Translations under genes and position numbers: made by a program
The notes under the pieces: generated by a model
Seen by the model: the letters and a program-made list of their open reading frames with translations, nothing else
Databases searched by the model: none
Told to the model about the DNA's origin: nothing
Assembly (NCBI RefSeq): GCF_011766325.1
Contig: NZ_BLLG01000008.1
Coordinates: 186,001 to 250,000 of the forward strand
Origin: Streptomyces pacificus
GTDB taxonomy: Bacteria; Actinomycetota; Actinomycetes; Streptomycetales; Streptomycetaceae
DNA length: 64,000 nt
Direction: 5' to 3'
Shown here: positions 44,809-51,988 of the stretch, in pieces
How the letters are laid out: every line of letters begins with the position of its first letter
How positions within the stretch are numbered: the first letter of the stretch is position 1

Positions 44809-45111
44809 GTGGCCGACGACCTCTTCAAAGCCCTGGCCGACGCCACCCGCCGCACCATCCTCGACGAGCTCGCGGAGAGGTCCGGGCAGACGCTGTTCGA
44901 GATCTGTGCGCGACTGAGCACACGGCACGGGCTCGGCATCTCGCGCCAGGCGGTCTCCCAGCACCTGACCGTGCTGGAGGCCGCCGGCCTGGTGGAGACC
45001 AGGCGGGAGGGCCGCTGCAAGTTCCACGACCTCAACACGGCTCCGTTGCGGCGGATCACCGAGCGATGGCCCGCACCCCCCGTACCGAACCCGGAGGACA
45101 GCACCCGATGA
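44809..45111 (+). CDS. ArsR-family transcriptional regulator
   Basis: The product has 100 residues. LFKALADATRRTILDELAE, then ISRQAVSQHLTVLEAAGLV and a wing VETRREGRCKFHDL, make a clear winged helix of the ArsR superfamily. No CxC metal site is seen, so the ligand is not likely a metal; it is closer to ArsR proteins paired with SRPBCC or VOC proteins. The palindrome just upstream is its likely operator. GTG 44809 fits the conserved length and the operator spacing. It overlaps the VOC gene by 4 nt (ATGA). Confidence 0.85.
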   Translation: MADDLFKALADATRRTILDELAERSGQTLFEICARLSTRHGLGISRQAVSQHLTVLEAAGLVETRREGRCKFHDLNTAPLRRITERWPAPPVPNPEDSTR

Positions 45112-45500
45112 AGATCCATCTGACCAGCGTCCTCGTCGACGACCAGGCCGCAGCGCTGCACTTCTACACCGAGGTCCTCGGCTTCCTGAAGAAGCACGAC
45201 GTCCCCCTCGGCGAGCAGGACCGGTGGCTGACGGTCGTCTCTCCCGAAGAGCCCGGCGGCACCGAACTCCTCCTGGAGCCCGCCCGCCACCCCGCCGCCA
45301 GGACCTACCGCGACGCACTCGTCGAGGACGGCATCCCGCTCGCCCAGTTCACCGTCGACGACGTGGCGGCGGAGTACGAGCGCCTGAGCGCCCTCGGCGT
45401 CCGGTTCACCCAGAAGCCCCTGGAGACGGGCCCGGTCACCACCGCCGTCCTCGACGACACCTGCGGCAACCTCATCCAGATCGCCTCGCGGCCGCGGTAG
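45108..45500 (+). CDS. VOC (glyoxalase-like) family protein
   Basis: The product has 130 residues: two beta-alpha-beta-beta-beta modules of the vicinal oxygen chelate fold, with ALHFYTEVLGFLKKHD at the start and CGNLIQIASRP at the end. Metal-ligand positions are not obviously all His/Glu: the E in GGTELLLEPA is one. Members include glyoxalase I, dioxygenases and antibiotic-binding proteins. The coupling with an ArsR regulator is common in Streptomyces and suggests ligand-inducible expression. ATG 45108 overlaps the arsR stop. Confidence 0.82.
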   Translation: MKIHLTSVLVDDQAAALHFYTEVLGFLKKHDVPLGEQDRWLTVVSPEEPGGTELLLEPARHPAARTYRDALVEDGIPLAQFTVDDVAAEYERLSALGVRFTQKPLETGPVTTAVLDDTCGNLIQIASRPR

Positions 45501-45513
45501 GCGGCCGGCCGCG
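45487..45513 (+). terminator. Hairpin around VOC stop codon
   Basis: CGCGGCCG (45487-45494) pairs with CGGCCGCG (45506-45513); the stop codon lies in the loop. No T-tract. Confidence 0.4.
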
Positions 45514-45857
45514 AACGGCGCCCTCCCGGACCGTCCGCTCCACCGCGCCGGTTCCCCCAGGCTCCCCGCCCACCGGTGCCCGCGTCCACGTCCGTGATCG
45601 CCACCGCCTGCCCGCTCACCCGCACACGCGGTTCGGCGGTGGAGGCTTCCACCCGGAGCACGCTGGGCCGGCCGAGGTCCTCCCCCTCGCGGATGCTGAA
45701 GGCACCGGACGGCGGGAGGGCGCCGAGGGCGCGCAGACGCCGCGGCGGCGGGGAGCCCGCTCCCGGCCGAGCCGGACCGGACCGGGCGCGGGTGGAGGAC
45801 TTCCTGGTCCGGGTACGGAAGGCGTCAGCGCTGCGGGAGGCCCAGCCGGGTCATGGC
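45501..45857. other. Intergenic region containing possible gene relic
   Basis: About 357 nt between the VOC gene and the 3' end of the ADP-ribosylglycohydrolase. Apart from the PhzF-like fragment, no gene was seen. Confidence 0.4.
45590..45709 (-). pseudogene. Possible PhzF-like C-terminal remnant
   Basis: On the minus strand, reading from about 45709, the frame gives SGAFSIREGEDLGRPSVLRV and then EASTAEPRVRVSGQAVAITD. The E-G-x-x-x-GRPS...V...VRVSGQAV pattern is the C-terminal end of PhzF-family isomerase-fold proteins. Upstream in the same frame the sequence is Pro/Arg-rich with no PhzF features, and downstream the frame does not stop. I read it as a decayed fragment of about 40 residues. 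Chance resemblance cannot be excluded. Confidence 0.35.
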
Positions 45858-46898
45858 TCAAGCATCCCAAAGGGCACCCAGCGTCAGCAGTTCGCTGCGG
45901 TACTCGATGCGCTCCTCCCATTCCTTGGGCCAGGCCCTGGCCCCGAGGTGGGCCCCGGCGAAGGCACCGGCAAGGCAGGCGATCGAGTCGGAGTCCCCGC
46001 GGGTGCAGGCGGCGCGGCGCAGCGCCGTCAGCGGCTCCTCGGGGAAGAGCAGGAAGCAGTGCAGCGCGGTGGCGAGGGCCTCCTCCGCGATCCAGCCGTC
46101 GCCGGTGGCGAGGCAGGGATCGGCCTCCGGGTCCGCGTCGCGCAGGGCGTCGGCCAGGCGCTCCAGCACCGCGAGGCACTCGTCCCAGCCGCGCCCGATG
46201 TAGTGCTCCGGTGTGGCGTCGTCGGCGTATGTCCAGAGGTCGCCGAGCCAGCGGTGGTGGTAGCGGGAGCGGTTCTCGTATGCGTAGGACCGCAGCCGTC
46301 CGACCAGGCCGGCCGGTTCCGTGCCGCGGGCCAGCAGGTACACGGCCCGTGCCGTGAGGTCGGAGGCGGCCAGCGCGGTCGGATGGCCGTGGGTGAGCGC
46401 CGCCTGGAGTTGGGAGGCTCCGGCGCGCTGCCCGTCGCTGAGGCCGGGCACCAGCCCGACGGGCGCGACGCGCATGTTCGCCCCGCACCCCTTGGAGGCG
46501 AGCTGGCTGGCCTCCTGCCACGGCATGTCGCTGTCGAGCTTGTGGCAGGCGGCCAGGCAGGTGCGGCCGGGCGCGCGGTTGTTGTCGGGCGAGTGGTACC
46601 AGTCCACGAACTCCTCGCGCAGCGGCCGGACCAGCCGCACCGGGGCGAGCAGCCCCCGGTGCGTGGCCGTGCGGATGGCGCGGGCCAGCGCGAGCGTCAT
46701 CTGGGTGTCGTCGGTGACGACGGCGGGCCTCGGCAGGTCCCTCTCGCGCCAGGGCCCGAACGAGGAGCGGATCGACGGCAGGTCCTTGAACTCGGTGGGG
46801 AAGCCGAGCGCGTCCCCGAGCGCCAGCCCGACGAGGGTGCCGGTGGCGGCCTGCTTGGTGGCGGTCCTCGCCGCAGCCAGGCCGGTCATGTCCTTCAT
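45858..46898 (-). CDS. ADP-ribosylglycohydrolase family protein
   Basis: The product has 346 residues. The metal/ligand motifs of the DraG/ARH family are present: GLALGDALGFPTEF (about 24-37), TDDTQMTLALARA (62-74) and RGDSDSIACLAGAFAGAHLG near residue 300. It cleaves ADP-ribose from proteins or from free ADP-ribosyl compounds. The ATG at 46898 overlaps the stop of the NrtR-like gene by 4 nt (ATGA), so the two ADP-ribose proteins are made together. The physiological substrate is unknown. Confidence 0.88.
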   Translation of the reverse strand: MKDMTGLAAARTATKQAATGTLVGLALGDALGFPTEFKDLPSIRSSFGPWRERDLPRPAVVTDDTQMTLALARAIRTATHRGLLAPVRLVRPLREEFVDWYHSPDNNRAPGRTCLAACHKLDSDMPWQEASQLASKGCGANMRVAPVGLVPGLSDGQRAGASQLQAALTHGHPTALAASDLTARAVYLLARGTEPAGLVGRLRSYAYENRSRYHHRWLGDLWTYADDATPEHYIGRGWDECLAVLERLADALRDADPEADPCLATGDGWIAEEALATALHCFLLFPEEPLTALRRAACTRGDSDSIACLAGAFAGAHLGARAWPKEWEERIEYRSELLTLGALWDA

Positions 46899-47623
46899 GT
46901 CGAGTGCCGTCCTTCCGGTCGCAGAAGCGGAGGGTGCAGGGCGTTCGCCGGCCCCGCGCGGTAGAGCGCGGCCGGTTTCCCCCGGCCGCCGGTCAGGCGC
47001 GCGCCTCCTTCGACGGCTTCCACGAAGCCTGGCGTGGTGAGGACCTTGCGCCGGAAGTTGGGGCGGTCGAGCTCGACGCCCCAGACCGTCTCGTACACCT
47101 GCCGCAGCTCGCCGAGGGTGAACTCGGCGGGGCAGAAGGCGGTGGCGAGTCCGGTGTACTCGAGTTTGGCGCCGACCCGCTCATGGGCGTCGGCGAGGAT
47201 GCGCTCGTGGTCGAAGGCGAGACGTTGCGGGCCGCCGTGGGCCTTCCAGCAGGCGTGCGCGGCGTCGCCTCCGCCGCGCGGTTCGGGCAGATCGGGCAGG
47301 AGGGCGGTGTAGGCGACGGACACGACCCGCATCCTCGGGTCGCGGCCGGGGTCGCTGTAGGTGCGCAGCTGCTCCAGATGGAGGCCGGCGACGGTGGACT
47401 CCGAAAGGCCGGTCTCCTCGGCGAGTTCACGGCGGGCGGCCTGCTCGGCGGACTCCCGCGGGAGAACGAAGCCGCCGGGCAGCGCCCAGGCTCCCTGGTA
47501 CGGCTCGGTACCCCGCTCGATCAGCAGGACGTGCAGCCGGCCGTCGCGGACCGTGAAGACGGCGAGGTCGACGGTGACGGCGAAGGGCGGGAACGCCCTC
47601 GGGTCGTATCCCTCGACGGTCAC
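46895..47623 (-). CDS. NrtR-like Nudix-domain transcriptional regulator / Nudix hydrolase
   Basis: The product has 242 residues. An N-terminal Nudix domain has the full box GFVLPRESAEQAARRELAEE then TGL, so hydrolase activity may persist; the flanking ERGTEPYQGAWALPGG is typical of NrtR-type ADP-ribose-binding Nudix modules. After residue 140 a winged-helix-like C-terminal domain follows (ILADAHERVGAKLEYTG, FTLGELRQVYETVWG, NFRRKVLTTPGFV). NrtR proteins sense ADP-ribose and control NAD metabolism genes. GTG 47623 is chosen for the domain boundary; it overlaps the preceding ORF by 4 nt. Confidence 0.85.
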   Translation of the reverse strand: MTVEGYDPRAFPPFAVTVDLAVFTVRDGRLHVLLIERGTEPYQGAWALPGGFVLPRESAEQAARRELAEETGLSESTVAGLHLEQLRTYSDPGRDPRMRVVSVAYTALLPDLPEPRGGGDAAHACWKAHGGPQRLAFDHERILADAHERVGAKLEYTGLATAFCPAEFTLGELRQVYETVWGVELDRPNFRRKVLTTPGFVEAVEGGARLTGGRGKPAALYRAGPANALHPPLLRPEGRHST

Positions 47624-48165
47624 CGGAACTCCCGCACGGGCACGTCCCCGCTCCGGGCGCGGAGGGGGACCCCGAAGGCTGCGGAGTGCCGCCGCTCGGC
47701 GTGCGGTTCGCCCACGGCGTCGACCGCGTGGGCCTGCTGCCGGCGCTGCGGTCCGGTGACGGTGACGTGGCCGGTGGCCCGGTCCGGGACCGGTGCCGGC
47801 CGGACCGTGCCCACGCCCCCCGCCGCGAGCAGCCGCGTGCACCCGGCGTGCGCGGTGCGGAGCGCCGGGAGGACGCCGGAGCCTGGTCCACCCCCGTGGG
47901 TCCAGGTCCACCGGCCGTACGCGGCGGGGGGCGTGGGCACGGTCCCCGGCCACGCACCGGCGCAGGGGCCGGCCCCGGGGAGGAGCGGGAGGCCGGGAAG
48001 GCCGTCGGGGGTCCTGACGGGCCGGCCGGCGATGTGCCGCCGGGCCACGAGCCCTGCGCGCAGGGCCCCCGCGCCGAAACCGAGCGCCGCGGCCCGGGGG
48101 GCAGGGGTACCGAGCGGCCTGATCCGCGGCTGCCGCAATGGCGCGAGTACCTCCGCGAGACCCAT
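47620..48165 (-). CDS. Hypothetical protein, doubtful
   Basis: A 181-residue frame from ATG 48165 (MGLAEVLAPLRQPRIRPLG) that follows a G6 ribosome-binding-like run and ends by overlapping the nrtR GTG (GTGA). That arrangement argues for coding. Against it, the composition is Ala/Gly/Pro/Arg-rich with no recognisable motif, and the frame is interrupted by a perfect 26-bp inverted repeat. It may be the leader of the nrtR transcript rather than a gene. Confidence 0.38.
   Translation of the reverse strand: MGLAEVLAPLRQPRIRPLGTPAPRAAALGFGAGALRAGLVARRHIAGRPVRTPDGLPGLPLLPGAGPCAGAWPGTVPTPPAAYGRWTWTHGGGPGSGVLPALRTAHAGCTRLLAAGGVGTVRPAPVPDRATGHVTVTGPQRRQQAHAVDAVGEPHAERRHSAAFGVPLRARSGDVPVREFR
47802..47945. 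repeat. 26-bp perfect inverted repeat, 92-nt spacer
   Basis: Bases 47802-47827 are the exact reverse complement of 47920-47945. The spacer itself contains partial complementarity around CCTGGTCCAC/GTGGGTCCAGG (47882-47906). It lies upstream of nrtR within the doubtful ORF. No transposase or target duplication was found. Confidence 0.75.
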
Positions 48166-48170
48166 GACCA

Positions 48171-48205
48171 CCCCCCTTTAGAGTCATGATGACTATAAAG
48201 GGGGG
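48171..48205. promoter_or_regulatory. 35-nt inverted repeat, candidate NrtR operator
   Basis: Left arm 48171-48187 and right arm 48189-48205 are complementary over 17 nt with one mismatch, centred on a single G. The core is AGTCAT-G-ATGACT flanked by TTTA/TATAAA and G6 runs. It overlaps the predicted ribosome-binding region of the first minus-strand frame of the nrtR unit. It resembles the AGTC-N-GACT-type NrtR sites in layout, but I have not matched a published consensus. Confidence 0.6.
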
Positions 48206-48452
48206 AGGGTCGGCCCGGCAAGCATGACGGCGGAAGGCCGGGGCACGGCGCCCGGCGCGGGCGGTGCGGCAGCGGCAGCACGACGGCAGAGAGACGAGAG
48301 GGGGAAAGGGGGAAAGGGGGAAAGGGGGGAAAGGGGCGAGAGGGAGAGGGAGGAGAGGGGGGAGCCCGGCCGAACGCCACCCGCCGTCCGGGGCGCATGC
48401 CATCAGCGGGAGCGTGACGCTGTGCCGCTCCCCCACCACGCAACCGCAGGCC
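48206..48452. other. Intergenic region with polypurine tract
   Basis: About 250 nt between the nrtR unit promoter and the 3' end of rsuA. It is dominated by the polypurine tract. No gene seen. Confidence 0.5.
48288..48364. repeat. Polypurine tract with GGGGGAAA repeats
   Basis: About 77 nt that are almost wholly purine on the plus strand, with four to five consecutive GGGGGAAA units (48299-48335) followed by GAGAGGGAGAGGGAGGAGAGG. Such tracts can form triplex or quadruplex structures. Confidence 0.75.
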
Positions 48453-49535
48453 TTAGAGACCGACTTCCTTCATCAGCATGCCGACCTCGGTGTTGCTCAG
48501 CCGGCGCAGCCAGCCGGATTTCTGGTCACCGAGCGCGATCGGGCCGAACGCCGTCCGTACGAGCTTGTCGACCGGGAAACCCGCCTCGGCCAGCATGCGC
48601 CGGACGATGTGCTTGCGGCCCTCGTGCAGCACGACCTCGACGAGGTAGTTCTTGCCGGTCTGCTCCACGACCCGGAAGTGGTCGGCACGGGCGTAGCCGT
48701 CCTCCAGCTGGATGCCTTCCCTGAGGCGCTTGCCGACCTCCCGCGGGAGGGGGCCCTGGATCGCGGCGAGGTAGGTCTTCTGCACTCCGTACTTGGGGTG
48801 CGTCAGCCGGTGCGCCAGCTCGCCGTGGTTGGTGAGCAGGATGATGCCCTCGGTCTCGGTGTCGAGGCGGCCCACGTGGAACAGGCGGGTCTCGCGGTTG
48901 GTGACGTAGTCCCCGAGGCACTGGCGGCCGTCCGGGTCCTCCATCGTGGAGACGACCCCGGCCGGCTTGTTGAGTGCGAAGAACTGGTACGACTGTGTGG
49001 CGACCGTCAGGCCGTCCACCTTGATCACGTCCTTGGCCGGGTCGACCCGCAGGCCCTGCTCGGTCACGATCTCGCCGTTGACCTCGACACGGGCCTGGTC
49101 GATCAGCTCCTCGCAGGCGCGCCGCGAGCCGTAGCCGGCGCGGGCGAGTACCTTCTGCAGCCGCTCGCCCTCCTGCTCGGCACCCGGGAACGTCCTGGGC
49201 GTGCTCGACCGGGGCTTGTTCGCGTGACGCTCGCGGTTGCGCTCCTCGGCGCGGGCCTCGTACTCGCGGGAGCGGGCGGGTGCGGTACGCCCGCCGCCGC
49301 GCTGCGGGGACTGCTTGGGCCCCCCCTTGGCGCCGCCCCGGGCGGTCGCGCCGCGGCCCTTCTTCGGGCCGTCGGACACCGGGCCCCCCATGTCGTAGCG
49401 GCGCTCCTCGGGGCGGGGCTTGCCCGCGCGCTTCTGCCCGTCGTCGCGCTGCCCCCCGCTCCTCGACCGGGCGGCTCCCCCACCGGTGCCCCGGTAGTCG
49501 CCGCGTCCACTGCTGTTCCTGCCGCTGCTTCGCAT
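48453..49535 (-). CDS. Pseudouridine synthase, RsuA/RluB family
   Basis: The product has 360 residues. A disordered, Arg/Gly-rich N-terminal 110 residues, then an S4 domain (RLQKVLARAGYGSRRACEEL) and the catalytic domain with the Asp motif GRLDTETEGIILLTN and the later HEGRKHIVRRMLAEAG. It modifies uridine in 16S or 23S rRNA. ATG 49535 overlaps the scpB stop (TGATG), so it is coupled to scpB. RluB versus RsuA cannot be separated by eye; RluB-like is common in actinobacteria. Confidence 0.9.
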   Translation of the reverse strand: MRSSGRNSSGRGDYRGTGGGAARSRSGGQRDDGQKRAGKPRPEERRYDMGGPVSDGPKKGRGATARGGAKGGPKQSPQRGGGRTAPARSREYEARAEERNRERHANKPRSSTPRTFPGAEQEGERLQKVLARAGYGSRRACEELIDQARVEVNGEIVTEQGLRVDPAKDVIKVDGLTVATQSYQFFALNKPAGVVSTMEDPDGRQCLGDYVTNRETRLFHVGRLDTETEGIILLTNHGELAHRLTHPKYGVQKTYLAAIQGPLPREVGKRLREGIQLEDGYARADHFRVVEQTGKNYLVEVVLHEGRKHIVRRMLAEAGFPVDKLVRTAFGPIALGDQKSGWLRRLSNTEVGMLMKEVGL

Positions 49536-50296
49536 CAAAGTTCCGTCGTCGTCGTGTCGTCTGCGTCTGGGTCCGGTGCGTCCGGATCGAACGACGGGAC
49601 GCCCTCCTGGGTCTCGGCCTCGATCGCGTCCGCCTCGGGGAGGAAGGGCGCGAGTTCGGGGAGCTCGTCGAGGCCGCGCAGGCCCATCCGCTCCAGGAAG
49701 TAGTTCGTCGTCCCGTACAGGATCGCACCTGTCTCGGGTTCCGTGCCCGCCTCCTCGACCAGGCCGCGCTGCAGCAGGGTGCGCATGACTCCGTCGCAGT
49801 TCACTCCGCGCACGGCCGAGACCCGGGAGCGGCTGACGGGCTGCCGGTACGCGACCACGGCCAGCGTCTCCAGGGCGGCCTGGGTGAGCCGGGCCTGCCG
49901 GCCGTCGAGGACGAACCGCTCCACGGCGGCGGCGTGCTCGGGGCGGGTGTAGAAGCGCCAGCCTCCGGCGACGAGCCGCAGCTCGAAGCCGCGGCCCTGG
50001 AGCGTGTACTCGTCCGCGAGCCGGCGCAGGGCGTCGGCGACGGCGCGCCGGGGCTGCTCGAGAATCCGGGCGAGGTGCTCCTCGGTGGCCGGCTCGTCGA
50101 CCACCATCAGAACGGCCTCGAGGGCGGGCTCCAGGGCCGACCGGGCCCCGGGGGCATCCCCGGCCCGGGGCTCGTGCGGCGCCACGGAGGCGTCCTCCGG
50201 CACGGAGGAGTCCCCGGCACCGGGCGCGTCCCGGGCCCCGGGTGCGGCGGCGGTGCGCGCCCCGGGCACTGCGGCCTCTGCGAGGTCATCGCTCAC
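49535..50296 (-). CDS. scpB: Segregation and condensation protein ScpB
   Basis: The product has 253 residues. About 50 disordered residues precede two winged-helix domains: ALEPALEAVLMVVDEPATEEHLARIL, and later QAALETLAVVAYRQPVSRSRVSAVRGV, the family hallmark, with GLVEEAG and ILYGTTNYFLERMGL closing the second. ScpB dimers bind the ScpA/SMC complex in chromosome condensation. GTG 50296 overlaps scpA by 4 nt (GTGA). The acidic C-terminal tail (DPDAPDPDADD) is unusual but disordered. Confidence 0.92.
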   Translation of the reverse strand: MSDDLAEAAVPGARTAAAPGARDAPGAGDSSVPEDASVAPHEPRAGDAPGARSALEPALEAVLMVVDEPATEEHLARILEQPRRAVADALRRLADEYTLQGRGFELRLVAGGWRFYTRPEHAAAVERFVLDGRQARLTQAALETLAVVAYRQPVSRSRVSAVRGVNCDGVMRTLLQRGLVEEAGTEPETGAILYGTTNYFLERMGLRGLDELPELAPFLPEADAIEAETQEGVPSFDPDAPDPDADDTTTTEL

Positions 50297-51366
50297 GCCG
50301 TGTCCTCCATGCTCTCGGGAGTCCGGTCGAACTCGTCGGTGACACGCGCCTCGGTATCGCCGCCGGCCCAGGTGATCACGAGTTCGCCCAGGGCGTCCTG
50401 CTGGTCCAGGACGACCGCCTTCTCACGATAGAGCTCGAGCAGGGCCAGGAAGCGGGCGACCACGGTGAGGGTGTCCGCCACGCCGTCGGTCAGCTCCCGG
50501 AAGCTCGCCCTGCCGCGCTCGCGCAGCAGGCCCACGACGACCTCGGCCTGCTCGCGTACGCTCACCAGCGGCGCGTGGATGTGGTCGACGTACACCTGCG
50601 GCTTGGGCCTGGGCTGCATCGCCTTGACCGCCAGCCTGGCGAAGCCCTGCGCACCGATGCTGATGACGACGTCGGGAAGCAGCTCGGCGTGGTGGTCCTC
50701 CAGGCCGACGGTGCGCGGATGGCGCCGGGCCTCCTCGTCGAGCCTGCCGCCGAAGACCTCCGCGACCTGCTTGTACGCGCGGTACTGGAGCAGCCTGGCG
50801 AACAGCAGGTCCCGCGCCTCCAGCAGTGCGAGGTCCGCCTCGTCCTCCACCTCCGCGGCCGGCAGCAGCCGGGCGGCCTTCAGATCCAGCAGGGTCGCCG
50901 CGACGACGAGGAACTCGGTGGTCTGGTCGAGGTCCCAGTCGGGTCCCATGGCGCGGATGTGGGCCATGAACTCGTCGGTGACCTTGGACAGCGCCACCTC
51001 GGTGACATCGAGCCTGTGCTTCGAGATGAGCTGGAGCAGCAGGTCGAACGGCCCCTCGAAGTTGGCCAGCCGCACGGTGAACCGCCCGTCGCCGGCGAGC
51101 GCCGCGACCGGACCGTCGGGCCCCGGGGCTGGTCGCCGCTCCCGGCCCTGCCCCGGGGCCGGCCCGCTGCCGCAGGCCGTCTCCGCACGGGCGTCGTCCC
51201 GCGCGGGGGCGCCGGCGGGTGCCCCGGGTGCCTCCCCGCACGCCGGGGGAGCCTCCCCGTCGGGATCCGGGGCCGCCGGCCGCACGGGCGCCGCCCCCGG
51301 GCCGCGGCCCAGGGCGCGGCGGGGCGGGCGGGCCGGAGGCCGGGAGGCGGGGTCGTTCGGCGGCAT
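50293..51366 (-). CDS. scpA: Segregation and condensation protein ScpA (kleisin)
   Basis: The product has 357 residues. An N-terminal 90-residue Pro/Ala-rich extension is followed by FTVRLANFEGPFDLLLQLIS, the kleisin N-terminal domain that binds the SMC neck. The C-terminal winged helix (FRELTDGVADTLTVVARFLALLELYREKAV) closes the ring on the SMC head. Streptomyces ScpAB with SMC is needed for sporulation-associated chromosome compaction. ATG 51366 is the only convincing start; the region before it in frame has no family features. Confidence 0.92.
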   Translation of the reverse strand: MPPNDPASRPPARPPRRALGRGPGAAPVRPAAPDPDGEAPPACGEAPGAPAGAPARDDARAETACGSGPAPGQGRERRPAPGPDGPVAALAGDGRFTVRLANFEGPFDLLLQLISKHRLDVTEVALSKVTDEFMAHIRAMGPDWDLDQTTEFLVVAATLLDLKAARLLPAAEVEDEADLALLEARDLLFARLLQYRAYKQVAEVFGGRLDEEARRHPRTVGLEDHHAELLPDVVISIGAQGFARLAVKAMQPRPKPQVYVDHIHAPLVSVREQAEVVVGLLRERGRASFRELTDGVADTLTVVARFLALLELYREKAVVLDQQDALGELVITWAGGDTEARVTDEFDRTPESMEDTA

Positions 51367-51409
51367 CGTGGTCCAGGGAGCGGGGGGATGTCGCGCGAAG
51401 GCTACCGGG

Positions 51410-51988
51410 TCAGCGGCCGCGCAGGCGCCGCACCAGGATGCTCGCGTCGCCCCGGGACTCCAGATCGGCCAGGACGACCGCCACCGCCTCGCGGACGATG
51501 CGCCCCCGGTCCACGGCCAGCCCGTGCTCGCCGCGCAGCACCAGACGGGCGTGCTCGAGGTCCATCAGCTCCTCGGCCGAGACATAGACCGTGATCTTCT
51601 CGTCGTGCCGTTCCCTGCCGCTCGGCCGGCGCGCCGCCGCGCGTCCCCGGCGGCGGGGGGCCGCGGCCTCCTGCGGGCGGCGGTTCTTCTGCGCGCCCTG
51701 CGCCGCCGGGGGCGGCTGGTCGCCGTCGGCGGCTCGGCTCCGCGGCACGGACGCCTCCGTGTCGCCGGCCGGGGAGTGCTCGTCGGAGGCCGCCGGGGCG
51801 CCTTGGCCGGACGACGCGGGCGGGCTCTGCGGTGCGGGCGGAGACGACTCCGCCGGGCCGTTCTCACCGGCCGGAGCCGGGACCCGCGCCTCGCTGTTCA
51901 CCCCCGCCGGCCCGCGCCTCGGGGACGAGGACTGCAGCCCCGTGCCCCCGGTGGTGCGGAACAGTTCGTCGGCTCCGGGCAGACTCAC
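51410..51988 (-). CDS. Uncharacterised ParA-linked protein with RHH-like C-terminus
   Basis: The product has 192 residues. Residues 1-15 (VSLPGADELFRTTGG) and the last ~70 look conserved; the middle is disordered Ala/Pro/Ser. The C-terminal segment ITVYVSAEELMDLEHARLVL then RGRIVREAVAVVLADLE has the strand-helix-helix pattern of ribbon-helix-helix DNA-binding or ParB-like partner proteins. GTG 51988 overlaps the parA stop by 4 nt (GTGA), so it is made with ParA. I infer it may be the partner that links this ParA to DNA, since no parB is present. Confidence 0.72.
   Translation of the reverse strand: MSLPGADELFRTTGGTGLQSSSPRRGPAGVNSEARVPAPAGENGPAESSPPAPQSPPASSGQGAPAASDEHSPAGDTEASVPRSRAADGDQPPPAAQGAQKNRRPQEAAAPRRRGRAAARRPSGRERHDEKITVYVSAEELMDLEHARLVLRGEHGLAVDRGRIVREAVAVVLADLESRGDASILVRRLRGR

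Noticed and set aside
47427..48443. Longer frames upstream of nrtR as alternative N-terminal extensions
   Set aside because: Ser/Pro/Arg-rich, cross the inverted repeats and operator, and add nothing resembling Nudix or HTH domains.
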